Source: Murdochiella vaginalis (lineage in GTDB: Bacteria > Bacillota > Clostridia > Tissierellales > Peptoniphilaceae). Taken from it: a DNA stretch of 64,000 bases. The translations under genes and the position numbers were made by a program. The stretch lies in contig NZ_LT632322.1 in NCBI RefSeq assembly GCF_900119705.1, positions 124,001 through 188,000 on the forward strand, read 5' to 3'. Below are positions 26,928 through 36,515 of the stretch, in pieces; position 1 is the stretch's first letter; every line of letters starts with the position of its first letter. A model generated the notes under the pieces. It was not told the origin of the DNA and made no database searches. It worked only from the letters and a program-made list of their open reading frames with translations.

Positions 26928-28196
26928 ATGACGGCAACTTTAATTCTCACCCATTTTAATGAGCTTTTTTCCCCGCATGATCCAGGGCATCCCCTGCGCG
27001 GAAAAGAAATGAATGAAGCAACGGTACTGAAGGATGCCTATGTGGCCTTTCAAGGCGACAAAATTCTGGCCATCGGCGAAGGCGAAGTTCCCGCTGAACT
27101 CATCGGTCCGCAGACGAAAATAGAAGAACGCCGCGGCATGGTAGCCACCCCGGGCCTGATCGACTGCCACACCCATCTGGTTTATGGCGGCAGCCGTGAG
27201 CATGAGTTTTCCAAGAAGCTCAATGGCATGAGCTACCTCGATATTTTGGCAGAGGGCGGCGGTATTTTATCTACGTTAAAAGCGACGCGCGAATCTTCCT
27301 TTGACGAACTCTATGACAAGTCCAAAAAATTGCTGGAGCAAATGATGATCCATGGCGTAACTACCGTCGAAGCGAAAAGCGGCTACGGTCTGAATTGGGA
27401 AACGGAAAAGCGCCAGCTGGAAGTCGTCAAAAAGCTCAATGAAGATTTGCCGGTCGATTTGGTTTCCACTTTTATGGCGGCACACGTCATTCCGCCCGAA
27501 TACAAAGAAAATCCGGATCCGCTGATCGATGACATCATCACAATGCTGCCGAAAGTAAAAGAAGAAAAGCTTGCCGAATTCGTTGACGTCTTCTGCGACG
27601 CGGGTGTTTACAGCGCTGCGCAGTCCAAGCGTCTGCTGGAAGCAGCAAAAAAGGAAGGCTTCTCGCTGCGCATTCATGCGGATGAAATTGAATCCATCGG
27701 CGGATCGGCTGTCGCTGCAGAAGTCGGCGCCACCAGTGCGGAGCACTTGATGGTCATCACCGATGAAGATATTCAAAAACTGGCCGATGCACACGTGATC
27801 GGCAATCTGTTGCCGGCAACGACCTTCTCTCTTATGGAGGACACCTATGCCCCGGCGCGCAAAATGATGAATGCCGGTATGGCCATCACCATCACCACGG
27901 ACTCCAATCCCGGCTCCTGCCCGATGGCGAATTTACAGTTTGTCATGCAGCTCGGTTGTCTCTATCTGCGCATGACCCCCACGGAAGTCTATAATGCGGT
28001 TACCATCAACGCCGCCTATTCCGTGCATCGCGAGAAAACGGTAGGCTCTTTGGACAAAGGTAAAAATGCGGATCTTACTGTTTTTGCCGTTCCCAACCTG
28101 GATTATCTGCTGTACTATTTCGCAACGAATCATGCCGTAGAAGTCTATAAAAACGGACAATGCATCGTCAAAGATCGACAAATGGTTCGCGCATAA
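26928..28196 (+). CDS. hutI: Imidazolonepropionase
   Basis: A 422-residue amidohydrolase that opens imidazolonepropionate to N-formimino-L-glutamate. The metal-site motif [19 protein letters not shown] includes His81 and His83. Downstream His residues are in [11 protein letters not shown] and [13 protein letters not shown], and the last metal-site Asp is in [19 protein letters not shown] lies 4 bases before ATG 26928. It is the first gene of the rightward hut operon, followed by a 282-bp gap before ftcD. Confidence 0.96.
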   Translation: MTATLILTHFNELFSPHDPGHPLRGKEMNEATVLKDAYVAFQGDKILAIGEGEVPAELIGPQTKIEERRGMVATPGLIDCHTHLVYGGSREHEFSKKLNGMSYLDILAEGGGILSTLKATRESSFDELYDKSKKLLEQMMIHGVTTVEAKSGYGLNWETEKRQLEVVKKLNEDLPVDLVSTFMAAHVIPPEYKENPDPLIDDIITMLPKVKEEKLAEFVDVFCDAGVYSAAQSKRLLEAAKKEGFSLRIHADEIESIGGSAVAAEVGATSAEHLMVITDEDIQKLADAHVIGNLLPATTFSLMEDTYAPARKMMNAGMAITITTDSNPGSCPMANLQFVMQLGCLYLRMTPTEVYNAVTINAAYSVHREKTVGSLDKGKNADLTVFAVPNLDYLLYYFATNHAVEVYKNGQCIVKDRQMVRA

Positions 28197-28478
28197 CACT
28201 TGTGCACCTGCTTCGCTAACAAGAAAAAGGGTACAAAAATGACGAACGTCGAAATGAAACGCTATATTTGACGTTTCGTAGATTATGTTTGCTTATGATG
28301 ATGCCAACGTCGGATGAATATGCGAAAAAGAAAATCGCTTTCATCGCCACTGTTACCCGATTAGAAGCCGTCAAAGGATCGTCAAATAAGGCATGGGCGA
28401 TCCCCTCTACAGGAAAAATTCCGAACTTGATGTATCCGTTGCTCAGAACATAACTAATTGAAGGAGGAAAACCAGACC
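28197..28478 (+). other. Gene-free gap between hutI and ftcD
   Basis: 282 bp with no supported gene. A 10-codon reading frame (ATG 28239, stop 28269-28271) sits within an imperfect dyad, CGAACGTC...GACGTTTCG, and TTGACG at 28268 could be a -35 box, though no good -10 is at the right distance. An open frame 28268-28453 (61 codons, TTG start) has no ribosome site and no recognisable similarity. The gap may hold an internal promoter or leader for ftcD. Confidence 0.4.
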
Positions 28479-29372
28479 ATGAAACGTGTAATGTGCATCC
28501 CGAACTATTCCGAAGGCCGTGACCTGGAAAAAGTGGAAAAAATTGCGGATTGCTTCCGTGCCAAAGAAGGCCTGAAGCTTGTCGATTACCAGCCGGATAA
28601 AGATCATAACCGTACGGTTGTGGAAGTCATCGGTGATCCGAAAGCGGTTATCAACGCGGTGATCGAGTCCGTTAAAGTAGCCAAAGAGCTCATCGATATG
28701 ACCAAGCACACCGGCGGTCATCCGCGTATGGGTGCGGTTGACGTTGTTCCGTTCATTCCTATTACGGAATGCACCACCGAAGAATGCGTCGAGTACGCCA
28801 AGGAAGTCGGCAAAGCCATCGGCGAGCTGGGCATTCCTGTATATCTCTATGAAGATGCAGCTTCCAAGCCGGAGCGCAAGAACTTGGCCAAGGTTCGCAA
28901 GGGTCAGTATGAAGGCTTCTTCGAAAAGATCAAAGAAGACGGATGGGAGCCGGATTTCGGTCCCCGTGAAATGAATGTCAAGAGCGGTGCAACCGCTGTT
29001 GGTGCCCGTTTCCACCTCGTTGCTTTCAACGTCAATCTCAACACCGACAAGGTCGAGATTGCCGAAGCCATTGCGAAAAAAGTTCGTCACATCGGCGGCG
29101 GTCTGCGCTTTGTAAAAGCCATCGGTCTTCCGCTCGAAGAGCGTCATCAGACGCAGGTTTCGATGAACTTAGTCAATTACGAGAAGACCGCGATCTATCA
29201 GGCCATCGAAATGATCAAATCGGAAGCGGCTCGTTACGGCGTCAGCGTTTACGGTACGGAAGTCATCGGCATGGTTCCGCTGCAAGCATTGGTTGATTCT
29301 GCAGCCTACTATATGCAGATTGAGAATTTCCGCGCTGATCAGATCATTGAAACCCTGTTAATTGAGGAGTAA
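28479..29372 (+). CDS. ftcD: Glutamate formimidoyltransferase
   Basis: A 297-residue enzyme with only the formiminotransferase domains. It moves the formimino group from formiminoglutamate to THF, giving glutamate and 5-formimino-THF. The N-terminus CIPNYSEGRD and the THKTGGHPRMGAVDVVPF-type block (here TKHTGGHPRMGAVDVVPF) are typical. The eukaryotic enzyme fuses a cyclodeaminase domain; here that activity is the separate gene at 31135. ATG 28479 follows AAGGAGG by 11 bases; an in-frame TTG at 28458 overlaps that site and is unlikely. It is 3 bp before fhs. Confidence 0.95.
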   Translation: MKRVMCIPNYSEGRDLEKVEKIADCFRAKEGLKLVDYQPDKDHNRTVVEVIGDPKAVINAVIESVKVAKELIDMTKHTGGHPRMGAVDVVPFIPITECTTEECVEYAKEVGKAIGELGIPVYLYEDAASKPERKNLAKVRKGQYEGFFEKIKEDGWEPDFGPREMNVKSGATAVGARFHLVAFNVNLNTDKVEIAEAIAKKVRHIGGGLRFVKAIGLPLEERHQTQVSMNLVNYEKTAIYQAIEMIKSEAARYGVSVYGTEVIGMVPLQALVDSAAYYMQIENFRADQIIETLLIEE

Positions 29373-29375
29373 ATC

Positions 29376-31052
29376 ATGGCAGAAGTAAAAACCGATATTG
29401 AAATTGCCAATTCTGTAGAGATGCTTCCGATCGTGGACATCGCCAAAAAGGTAGGCTTGGAAGAGGACGATCTGGAGCTGTACGGAAAATATAAAGCAAA
29501 GATTACACATGACGCGATTCAGCGTTTCGCCAACAAAAAAGACGGCAAGCTGATCTTGGTTACTGCCATCACACCGACCCCCGCAGGCGAAGGAAAATCT
29601 ACCTGCTCCATCGGCTTGACGATGGGTCTGAACAAAATCGGCAAAAATTCCGTTGTTGCTCTGCGTGAGCCTTCCCTCGGACCGGTATTCGGTGTCAAGG
29701 GCGGCGCAGCCGGCGGCGGCTATGCCCAGGTGGTGCCGATGGAAGACATCAACCTCCACTTTACGGGCGACCTGCACGCCATGACGGCGGCGAACAACCT
29801 TCTGTCTGCGCTTATTGACAACCATCTGCAACAAGGCAATGTCTTGAACATCGACGAGCGTCGCATCGTCTGGAAACGCGTCCTGGATATGAACGACCGC
29901 TCGCTGCGTAACGTCGTCATCGGTTTGGGCGGCAAAGCATCCGGTGTTCCCCGTGAAGATCACTTTATGATCACCGTGGCTTCCGAAGTTATGGCTGCGC
30001 TATGCCTTGCTTCCGGTCTGGAAGATCTGAAAGCGCGTCTGGCACGCATGATCGTTGCCTACAACAAGGAAGGCGCTCCGGTCACCGCAGGCGATCTGCA
30101 TGCAGAGGGTGCCATGGCAATGCTTTTGGCGGACGCCATTAAGCCGAACCTCGTACAAACGCTGGAGCATACACCGGCGCTTATCCACGGCGGTCCGTTT
30201 GCGAACATTGCACACGGCTGTAACTCCCTCATCGCGACGAAGCTGGGCCTGAAGATGGCCGATTACCTCGTCACGGAGGCAGGCTTCGGTGCCGACCTCG
30301 GTGCAGAAAAATTCTTCGACATCAAATGCCGTCTTGGCGGCCTCAAGCCGAATGCAGTCGTCATTGTTGCCACGATTAAGGCGCTTAAGATGCATGGCGG
30401 CGTCGACAAGAAGGATCTGAAGGGTGAGAACGTAGAGGCCGTAAAGGCGGGCTTTGCGAACCTCGGTCGCCACATCAAGAATATGAAGGGCTTCGGGCTG
30501 CCGACTGTGGTCGCGCTCAACCGCTTCATCTTCGATACGGATGCCGAAATCAAGGCGTTGACGGATCTGTGTGCAGAATACGGCGTGGAACTTTCCCTGT
30601 CCGATGGCTGGGCAAAGGGCGGCGACGGCATGACCGATCTGGCTGAAAAGGTAGTCAAGGCGGCGGACCAAGAAAATAACTTCCATTACCTCTATGATGT
30701 GGAAGCCTCGATTCCGGAAAAATTGGACATCATCGTCAAAGACTACTACGGCGGTGGCAAAGTGACGCTGACCGCAGCGGCCAAGAAACAAATCAAAACG
30801 CTGGAAAAACTCGGACTCGACAAGATGCCGATCTGCATGGCGAAAACACAATTCTCGTTCTCGGATGATAAGAACGCAGTTGGTGCGCCGAGCGGATTTG
30901 AAATCACGGTGCAGAACGTGCGCGTATCTGCCGGTGCAGGCTTCATCGTTTGCGAGACGGGCGACATCATGGTTATGCCGGGTCTTCCTAAAGTTCCGGC
31001 TGCGGATCACATGGATGTCGATGAGCTCGGCAACATGACCGGCTTATTCTAA
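29376..31052 (+). CDS. fhs: Formate-tetrahydrofolate ligase
   Basis: A 558-residue ligase that makes 10-formyl-THF from formate, THF and ATP, and runs backwards in fermenting anaerobes to gain ATP. The P-loop [11 protein letters not shown] is at about 67-77, followed by [23 protein letters not shown]-type substrate loops and a C-terminal MPGLPK motif. Its place between ftcD and fchA indicates that it disposes of the one-carbon unit from histidine. GAGGAG, within the end of ftcD, lies before ATG 29376. Confidence 0.97.
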   Translation: MAEVKTDIEIANSVEMLPIVDIAKKVGLEEDDLELYGKYKAKITHDAIQRFANKKDGKLILVTAITPTPAGEGKSTCSIGLTMGLNKIGKNSVVALREPSLGPVFGVKGGAAGGGYAQVVPMEDINLHFTGDLHAMTAANNLLSALIDNHLQQGNVLNIDERRIVWKRVLDMNDRSLRNVVIGLGGKASGVPREDHFMITVASEVMAALCLASGLEDLKARLARMIVAYNKEGAPVTAGDLHAEGAMAMLLADAIKPNLVQTLEHTPALIHGGPFANIAHGCNSLIATKLGLKMADYLVTEAGFGADLGAEKFFDIKCRLGGLKPNAVVIVATIKALKMHGGVDKKDLKGENVEAVKAGFANLGRHIKNMKGFGLPTVVALNRFIFDTDAEIKALTDLCAEYGVELSLSDGWAKGGDGMTDLAEKVVKAADQENNFHYLYDVEASIPEKLDIIVKDYYGGGKVTLTAAAKKQIKTLEKLGLDKMPICMAKTQFSFSDDKNAVGAPSGFEITVQNVRVSAGAGFIVCETGDIMVMPGLPKVPAADHMDVDELGNMTGLF

Positions 31053-31076
31053 CAACACGATAACGGCACCAGACTA

Positions 31077-31104
31077 CGCCTCGAAGAAGAGTCTTCGGGG
31101 CGTG
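31077..31104 (+). other. Intercistronic hairpin between fhs and fchA
   Basis: ACGCCTCGAAGA pairs with TCTTCGGGGCGT over 12 bp with one wobble and an AGAG loop. No T-run follows, so it looks like an mRNA stability or processing element within the operon. Confidence 0.5.
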
Positions 31105-31134
31105 GCCCGGTTCACACAACAAAAAGGAGAAAAT

Positions 31135-31761
31135 ATGTTAAAAAATTTAACCGTTACCGAATTTATTGAGGAATTGGCTTCGGATTCTGCTGCTCCGGGC
31201 GGCGGCTCTATCGCTGCGCTCTCGGCTGCGCAAACTGCCGGATTATTTGCCATGGTCTGTGAACTGACCGTTGCGAACAAGAAATACGCAGATGCTAAGG
31301 AAGAGATGGAAGGATACATTCCGGAACTGAAGGAATACGAGAAATTCTTCATCGACGCGATTGATCATGACGCCAACTCGTTCAATGGCGTGATGGCAGC
31401 ATTCAAAATGCCGAAGGAAACAGCCGAAGAAAAAGCTGCTCGCAGTGCCGCGATTCAAAAAGAATACAAGAATGCGGCGAATGTGCCTTTCACCACCGGC
31501 ATTCAAGCCATGGAACTTCTCAAGTATGCCGAACCGCTGATCGTTCGCGGTAACCAGAACGCCATCACGGATGTCGGCGCCGGATTGCACTGCCTGCGCG
31601 CGGCGGTCGTCGTCGCTTTCTACAACGTCAAGATCAACTTAGGTTCGATCAAGGACGAAGCCTATGTGGCTGAGAAGCGTCGTGAAATGGACGAGGCGTT
31701 AAAGGATCTGGATTCGAAGATTTCTGCCTGCATTGCGAAAGTCGAAGCTGCGCTGGAATAA
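31135..31761 (+). CDS. fchA: Formimidoyltetrahydrofolate cyclodeaminase
   Basis: A 208-residue helical enzyme that deaminates 5-formimino-THF to 5,10-methenyl-THF and ammonia. The N-terminal motif LASDSAAPGGGSIAALSAA is diagnostic of the cyclodeaminase/cyclohydrolase family. A DHDANSFNGVM segment and the C-terminal NVKINLGSIKD segment also fit. AAGGAG lies before ATG 31135; the frame is open 11 codons further upstream, which would remove that site. It completes the FIGLU branch of the operon; methenyl-THF would still need FolD, not seen here. Confidence 0.94.
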   Translation: MLKNLTVTEFIEELASDSAAPGGGSIAALSAAQTAGLFAMVCELTVANKKYADAKEEMEGYIPELKEYEKFFIDAIDHDANSFNGVMAAFKMPKETAEEKAARSAAIQKEYKNAANVPFTTGIQAMELLKYAEPLIVRGNQNAITDVGAGLHCLRAAVVVAFYNVKINLGSIKDEAYVAEKRREMDEALKDLDSKISACIAKVEAALE

Positions 31762-31802
31762 TCGTCACGAATTCGACACTCCTCTAATCCGTTTAGAGAA
31801 AA

Positions 31803-31843
31803 AAAGAACCACCCTCCTTTTCCATAAAGGAGGGTGGTTCTTT
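31803..31843. terminator. Bidirectional terminator after fchA
   Basis: A perfect 18-bp stem AAAGAACCACCCTCCTTT/AAAGGAGGGTGGTTCTTT with a 5-base loop. It lies 41 bp past fchA and also serves the convergent lipoprotein gene. Confidence 0.92.
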
Positions 31844-31892
31844 GATTCTGCGCAGATTTCTCGCGCAGCGAAAAGGATAACTCCGCGATAGC

Positions 31893-32525
31893 TTATTTTG
31901 GAATATCGAGAGCATCCACGGTAACGGGTTCCAGTCCCTCTATGGGCATTTCGAACTCAAATTTATCCTTATCCGATAAGCCGCTGATGACTGCCTTGAC
32001 CGGTGTTTTTTTGTCCTTGAGCTTATAGCAAAGGAAGAAGGTTCCCGTCTCCCCCGGTTCCACTTCGTTAAATTCATATTCCGTCAAGCTTTTGGTACTG
32101 TCTTTTGAAAGAAAAATCGTGCCCGGTTCATTTACTTGTTCCTTGCCCTGATAAAAATCATAGAAGAAGAGGAACAACGACGTTTTTGCTTCTTTCTCAT
32201 TGTTGGTAAATTTCCAGGTCATCACGATATTGGTGTCGCCGTCGTAATCTTCCATCAAGCAGTACGAGGCCAACTCGAAATCATTGCCGTCAAGGGTATA
32301 CTTGTCATTCAATGCCATAACCTTGGCTCCACCCTCATTGGCCTTCACTTCTTTTTTCCCGGTTTCCGCTGGCGCGCTTGAATCCGTATTTTCAGTAGGT
32401 GCCGCCGACCCGCTATCCTTCCCGCCTTTCTTTGCTCCCCCACAGCCGGCAAGAAGCGGAAGGAAAAGGGCGAAAACGAGCAACATCGCCAACATTGATC
32501 TCATCATTTTCCTATTCTTTTTCAT
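31893..32525 (-). CDS. Lipoprotein, DUF5067-like
   Basis: A 210-residue exported lipoprotein. The signal peptide ends in the lipobox LLAGC with Cys28 as lipidation site. A Gly/Ser/Lys/Glu-rich linker (about 29-65) is followed by a beta-rich domain of about 130 residues containing YDGDTNIVMTWKFTNN and EVEPGETGTFFLCYKL. This is the layout of DUF5067-type immunoglobulin-like lipoproteins common in Firmicutes, and no ligand is known. AAGGAGG precedes ATG 32525. It is downstream of a four-TM protein gene on the same strand, and probably the second gene of that pair. Confidence 0.8.
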   Translation of the reverse strand: MKKNRKMMRSMLAMLLVFALFLPLLAGCGGAKKGGKDSGSAAPTENTDSSAPAETGKKEVKANEGGAKVMALNDKYTLDGNDFELASYCLMEDYDGDTNIVMTWKFTNNEKEAKTSLFLFFYDFYQGKEQVNEPGTIFLSKDSTKSLTEYEFNEVEPGETGTFFLCYKLKDKKTPVKAVISGLSDKDKFEFEMPIEGLEPVTVDALDIPK

Positions 32526-32577
32526 TTTGTTCCTCCTTCACTTGTTGAGCATCCGTTTTCCTTGTTATGCATCCGCT

Positions 32578-33000
32578 TTATTTGCTAAGAGCCATTTTCT
32601 TCACTTGGCTCGCGCCGACGATATAGACCACCGGCAAAAGCAAGCCGATAACAATCGAGGTAATATCAAACTGATTTCCTGCCTTCATGTTCAGGACTTG
32701 GCCGATAACCGTGAGGATGACAACAATCACGCCTAAAATGATGCATGTGCCGGCTTTTTCCGGTTTTTTGCAGGCCCCTACGCCGACGATTCCGGCGATC
32801 AGCGTTAAAACACCGCTGGCCAGCGCGAATCCGGCAACCGCATACAGTAGTCCGACGGGGAGATCATCGCCGAATATGGAATGGAGCGCACCGACGCCGA
32901 GAAGCGAAACAATGCCCAAAATTGTTGCAATCGCACCACCGATGATCAACAAAATACTACTAACCTTTAACATTTTGATCCCATTGTTATTGTTTTCCAT
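32578..33000 (-). CDS. Four-TM membrane protein of unknown function
   Basis: A 140-residue protein with four hydrophobic segments (about 10-33, 47-72, 83-103 and 112-130) and short charged loops; the N-terminus is Asn-rich and the C-terminus basic. GACKKPEKAG in the second loop is the only cytoplasmic-looking stretch. I recognise no specific family. AAAGGAGC precedes ATG 33000. It is followed by the lipoprotein gene after 52 bp, so both may form an envelope pair. Confidence 0.65.
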   Translation of the reverse strand: MENNNNGIKMLKVSSILLIIGGAIATILGIVSLLGVGALHSIFGDDLPVGLLYAVAGFALASGVLTLIAGIVGVGACKKPEKAGTCIILGVIVVILTVIGQVLNMKAGNQFDITSIVIGLLLPVVYIVGASQVKKMALSK

Positions 33001-33388
33001 ATACTTGCTCCTTTCGATTTATAGTTTTTTCTGCCGATAGAGAAGGGTTGTTTCTGCCATGAGGCGAATTGACGAAATTCGCAAGGCATGATACATTTTT
33101 TTTGGAAGGGGATGGAACTCTGTTTGTTGCCGGCGTAAACAGATTTTATGTACGGATGCAATCCGGTGACGGGAGCATCGCCCTTCGATTGTGTTGCAAA
33201 GAGTAACGTGTCTCCTCCTCGGTTGCTCTTCTACCAAAAGAATACAAGTTTCTAAAATTTTGAAACCGTCAATACCGTCAAATTCAATAGGAAAAGAAGA
33301 AAATAATAATTTTAATTTTCGTTTTTTTGTTGTTTTGACGGGAAAATCGATAGGTTTTAGGTAACAGCGATCTGCATAGGAGGTTCCC
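33001..33388. promoter_or_regulatory. AT-rich divergent gap before the solute-binding protein gene
   Basis: 388 bp, more AT-rich than the neighbours, with no supported gene. It must hold promoters for the membrane protein leftward and the lipoprotein rightward. A TTTTGACG at 33333-33340 gives TTGACG with TAGGTA 17 bp downstream, a weak promoter for the rightward gene. A long minus-strand frame here (33019-33504) overlaps the next gene and lacks a ribosome site, so it is not called. Confidence 0.4.
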
Positions 33389-34723
33389 ATGAAAAAATCG
33401 CATTCGTTATTCCTGTTCTGCTCCACGTTGCTGTTGCTTTTTCTCTTTACCGGTTGTACAAAAAACGCCACGCTGGATCCGAAACATCCGGTTACCTTGA
33501 CCATGTGGCATGTTTACGGCGAGCAGGTGGATTCGCCGATGAACCGAATGATTGAAGAATTTAACCAGACGACCGGCCGAGAAAAAGGCATTCTCGTGAA
33601 CGTCACCCTCATGTCCAACGCCTATGCGATCGGTGATAAACTCCTGAAAGCACAAGCCAATACGCCGGGCGTTCCCGATATGCCAGACTTGTTTTTCTGT
33701 CATATCACCAACGCAGAAAAGCTGGGCGCGGATACCTTGCTGGATTGGAAAGAACAATTCACCGAAGAAGAGCGTGAGCAATTCGTTCCCGCCTTCGTTG
33801 AAGATGGAATCATCGGTGAGAAATTGTCGATATTGCCGGTATCGAAGTCAACATATGTGCTTTATCTTGCCGGTGCGCCATTTGCGCGTTTTTCCGCTGC
33901 AACCGGCGTCCGCAAAGAAGATCTTTCCACCTGGGACGGTTTTTTTGACGCTGCCGAAAAATATTACAACTGGTCCGGCGGCAAGCCTTTCTGTGCCTTG
34001 GATTATCTGCTTCGCTGCGTAGATCTGGATGCGATGGAAAAAGGAGCAAGCAATTTCTACACGAAGGAAGGCTGGTACGATCTCGAGAACGCCCAATGGA
34101 AAGCATCCTTCATGCCTTTTGCCCGTGCGCTTTCCAAAGGCCATATTGTGGTATCCGATCTGTACTCCAACACGCAGGTCATGACCGGCGAGGTCATTGC
34201 CGGTATTGGCTCAACTGCGTCCATCCTGTATTACAACGATGCTATTACCTATCCGGACGGCAAGTCGGAGCCCATGGATCTGCAGGTGCTTCCGATGCCG
34301 AAAGCGGCAGGAAAAAAATTTCTGGTAACGCAAGCAGGAGTGGGACTCTGTGCACGGAAAACGACGGGACAGAAAACCGAAGCGGCCACCGTTTTCGCCA
34401 AATGGCTGACCGAAGCGGAACGCAACCTGAGCTTCTGTGTGGAAACCGGCTATATGCCTGTGCGAAAAGACGCATTTGCCAAAATAAAAGGCCATGCTTT
34501 CCCCTCCCAGGGATACCAAAATCTTTATAATACGTTGGAAACGATCAACGCAACGGCAACGGCCGTAAGAGAACCTACAAATGTCCATTACTACGACAAG
34601 GTACATGCGCTCTATGAGGCGCTAAAAAAGCAACAAGCGGGACTTGCCGGTAAAATGCACACGGAAGAAGAAGCACAAAAACGAGCCGAGGAAATCTGGG
34701 CGTTATTCTGCGCAATCCAGTAA
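33389..34723 (+). CDS. Orphan solute-binding lipoprotein (family 1 type)
   Basis: A 444-residue exported lipoprotein. The signal peptide ends in LFTGC with Cys23 as lipidation site. The mature part begins with VTLTMWHVYGEQ and has the extracellular solute-binding protein type-1 look (LLKAQANTPGVPDMPDLFF, then AATVFAKWLTEAERNLSF near the end), as in sugar-binding components of ABC importers. No ABC permease or ATPase is nearby. It is followed after 12 bp by a membrane-anchored LuxR regulator, so I infer a sensory role presenting a ligand to that protein. AGGAGG precedes ATG 33389. The ligand is unknown. Confidence 0.85.
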   Translation: MKKSHSLFLFCSTLLLLFLFTGCTKNATLDPKHPVTLTMWHVYGEQVDSPMNRMIEEFNQTTGREKGILVNVTLMSNAYAIGDKLLKAQANTPGVPDMPDLFFCHITNAEKLGADTLLDWKEQFTEEEREQFVPAFVEDGIIGEKLSILPVSKSTYVLYLAGAPFARFSAATGVRKEDLSTWDGFFDAAEKYYNWSGGKPFCALDYLLRCVDLDAMEKGASNFYTKEGWYDLENAQWKASFMPFARALSKGHIVVSDLYSNTQVMTGEVIAGIGSTASILYYNDAITYPDGKSEPMDLQVLPMPKAAGKKFLVTQAGVGLCARKTTGQKTEAATVFAKWLTEAERNLSFCVETGYMPVRKDAFAKIKGHAFPSQGYQNLYNTLETINATATAVREPTNVHYYDKVHALYEALKKQQAGLAGKMHTEEEAQKRAEEIWALFCAIQ

Positions 34724-34735
34724 TTGAGGTATACG

Positions 34736-36388
34736 ATGGTCAATTTATCTTCATTAAATCTACGCAGGCACAGCTTGCAGCGCAGACTTTTCTTGACCAT
34801 GCTGGTCCTTTCCATGCTGCTGTTAAGTCTGTTTTTTGTGGGGTTGTATTTTGTTTTAGGCTATACCGACACCAAGCAACGCATGGATAAGAATCTGAAC
34901 TTTCAACTGGATATCTTTGCGCGCGAAACGAGCTCGTATTACAAAAACTTAGCGACGATGAGCATTCTTCTCTCGAGGGAATCCGGCGGTATCGTCGAAA
35001 ACTATCTTTCCGAAAATCACATTGCTTTTGACGATCTGAACAACTCCCAAGAGCATCTCGTTGACATCCAAAAACAGCTTTTTGATCCGCTTCGTCATAA
35101 GCTCTTCGAAGCGAATTGTACCGGTGCTTTTATTATGTTGCAAGCAACCGTAGACACGAAAAGTAATCACGCCGATGCTTCCCGTACCGGACTCTACCTC
35201 CAACGAGGAACGCTGGATGCATCCGACAATGATGTTCTTCTCTATCGCGGCTTCTCCTCGATCGGAAGGAATAAGGGCTATATGCCGCACCGAAAATGGC
35301 GGCTGGAGTTTGATACCGATTTATTCCCGAACTATGCCGATCTTTTGCAGCATGCCAAGGCTCCCTTGACCACGAATTTTTGTACCACCGAAATTTTTAC
35401 CTTGCCGGGAACATCCGAAAAAGCCATGTTGATGGTGGTTCCTTTGCTTGGCTCCCATGGAGAAGTATATGGCATCTGTGGTTTAGAAGTGAATCAAAGC
35501 TACTTTAAGCAAGCCTTTGCGCAGCCCTCTCCCCTTAATCGGGCTACCTTTTGCCTCAGTAAAGGCAAGAGAGAATTTGTCGATGCGAAGGATTGTTTCA
35601 GTGCCGGCATCACAAGTGGATATTATTCGGCACCTTTAGGCTCCTTTGCGACGAAGCCCTTCGGACAGAGTCTGTCTTTGTACGAAAACGCCTCGTCCAC
35701 GTCATATATTGGCGCATCGAAAGAAATCACGATTTTCCCGAAAAATGTCGATTTTACGCTGCATGTTCTCGTACCGAAACCGGACTATGACTATCTTGCC
35801 ATACAAAATATGTTTCGCGTGGTATCTTTAATTGCCCTGTTTTTGCTTTTGGCGGCCGGACTTTGCATTTATTTCAGCACGGCGTATCTTATTCCGCTGA
35901 AAAAAAGCATTCAAAAGATTCAGCAGAAAACCTATATGGCAACAGACTCTTCCATTGCCGAAATCGACGACCTTTTCGTGTTTCTGGATGAAGAAAACCG
36001 GGCCAATGAAGAGCTTCTTGAAAACATGGAGCAGGAAAAGAAGCGCGCTGAAAAAGAACTTCAGAAAATGCAGGAAGAATACGACAAAATTACACAGAAA
36101 ATTGAACGCCTTGCCTATTCGCGCAAAAACGAAATCGATCCCGCTGATTATGAAAACTTTAAAATCGGTTTCAAGCTGCTAACCAAAAGAGAGAAAGAAA
36201 TTCTTCGGCTCTACATGGACGGAAAAGGCGTCAAAGAAATTATGGAAGAAGCGGATTTAAAGGAATCGACCGTGCGCTTTCATAACCGGAATATTTACAG
36301 CAAGCTGGGTGTGTATTCCCAAAAACAGCTTCTCCGTTGCATTGCCATCCTGGAACAGGAAGAGCAAAAAAATTCGCCGAATACCTAA
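34736..36388 (+). CDS. Membrane-anchored LuxR-type regulator with extracellular sensor
   Basis: A 550-residue protein. The N-terminus has one transmembrane segment (about 18-42), then an extracytoplasmic domain of about 315 residues resembling a Cache-like sensor (a long helix with SSYYKNLATMSILLSRES, then beta-rich repeats). A second transmembrane segment (about 360-385) and a coiled coil rich in Glu/Lys (about 405-450) come next. The LuxR/GerE helix-turn-helix is at about 481-535 (LTKREKEILRLYMDGKGVKEI, then STVRFHNRNIYSKLGV). There is no kinase or receiver domain, so this looks like a one-component regulator binding DNA while in the membrane. GAGGT lies before ATG 34736; a TTG four codons upstream is less likely. 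It is coupled to the binding-protein gene. Confidence 0.8.
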   Translation: MVNLSSLNLRRHSLQRRLFLTMLVLSMLLLSLFFVGLYFVLGYTDTKQRMDKNLNFQLDIFARETSSYYKNLATMSILLSRESGGIVENYLSENHIAFDDLNNSQEHLVDIQKQLFDPLRHKLFEANCTGAFIMLQATVDTKSNHADASRTGLYLQRGTLDASDNDVLLYRGFSSIGRNKGYMPHRKWRLEFDTDLFPNYADLLQHAKAPLTTNFCTTEIFTLPGTSEKAMLMVVPLLGSHGEVYGICGLEVNQSYFKQAFAQPSPLNRATFCLSKGKREFVDAKDCFSAGITSGYYSAPLGSFATKPFGQSLSLYENASSTSYIGASKEITIFPKNVDFTLHVLVPKPDYDYLAIQNMFRVVSLIALFLLLAAGLCIYFSTAYLIPLKKSIQKIQQKTYMATDSSIAEIDDLFVFLDEENRANEELLENMEQEKKRAEKELQKMQEEYDKITQKIERLAYSRKNEIDPADYENFKIGFKLLTKREKEILRLYMDGKGVKEIMEEADLKESTVRFHNRNIYSKLGVYSQKQLLRCIAILEQEEQKNSPNT

Positions 36389-36515
36389 CGCCCACGAAGC
36401 AATATCACCCGTTTAGAGGATGTGGAAACGCGAAAAAGCCCCTATCATGAAGCTACCAGTGAACATGTGTCGTTCCATGCACAGTACGTTCATCGTAGCG
36501 AAAAGGAGGATGAAT

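Noticed and set aside
28268-28453. Plus-strand frame of 61 codons between hutI and ftcD
   Set aside because: TTG start without ribosome site and no similarity I can see; kept only as a note in the gap entry.
30000-31010. Long minus-strand open frame of 336 codons inside fhs
   Set aside because: It is antisense to a well-supported gene, has no ribosome site, and its protein is Cys/His/Arg-rich without family resemblance.
33019-33504. Minus-strand frame of 161 codons in the gap before the solute-binding gene
   Set aside because: It overlaps the start of the binding-protein gene, lacks a ribosome site and has no recognisable motif.
33389-34723. Full ABC sugar importer
   Set aside because: Only the binding protein is present; the neighbours are a regulator and SPFH genes, with no permease or ATPase.
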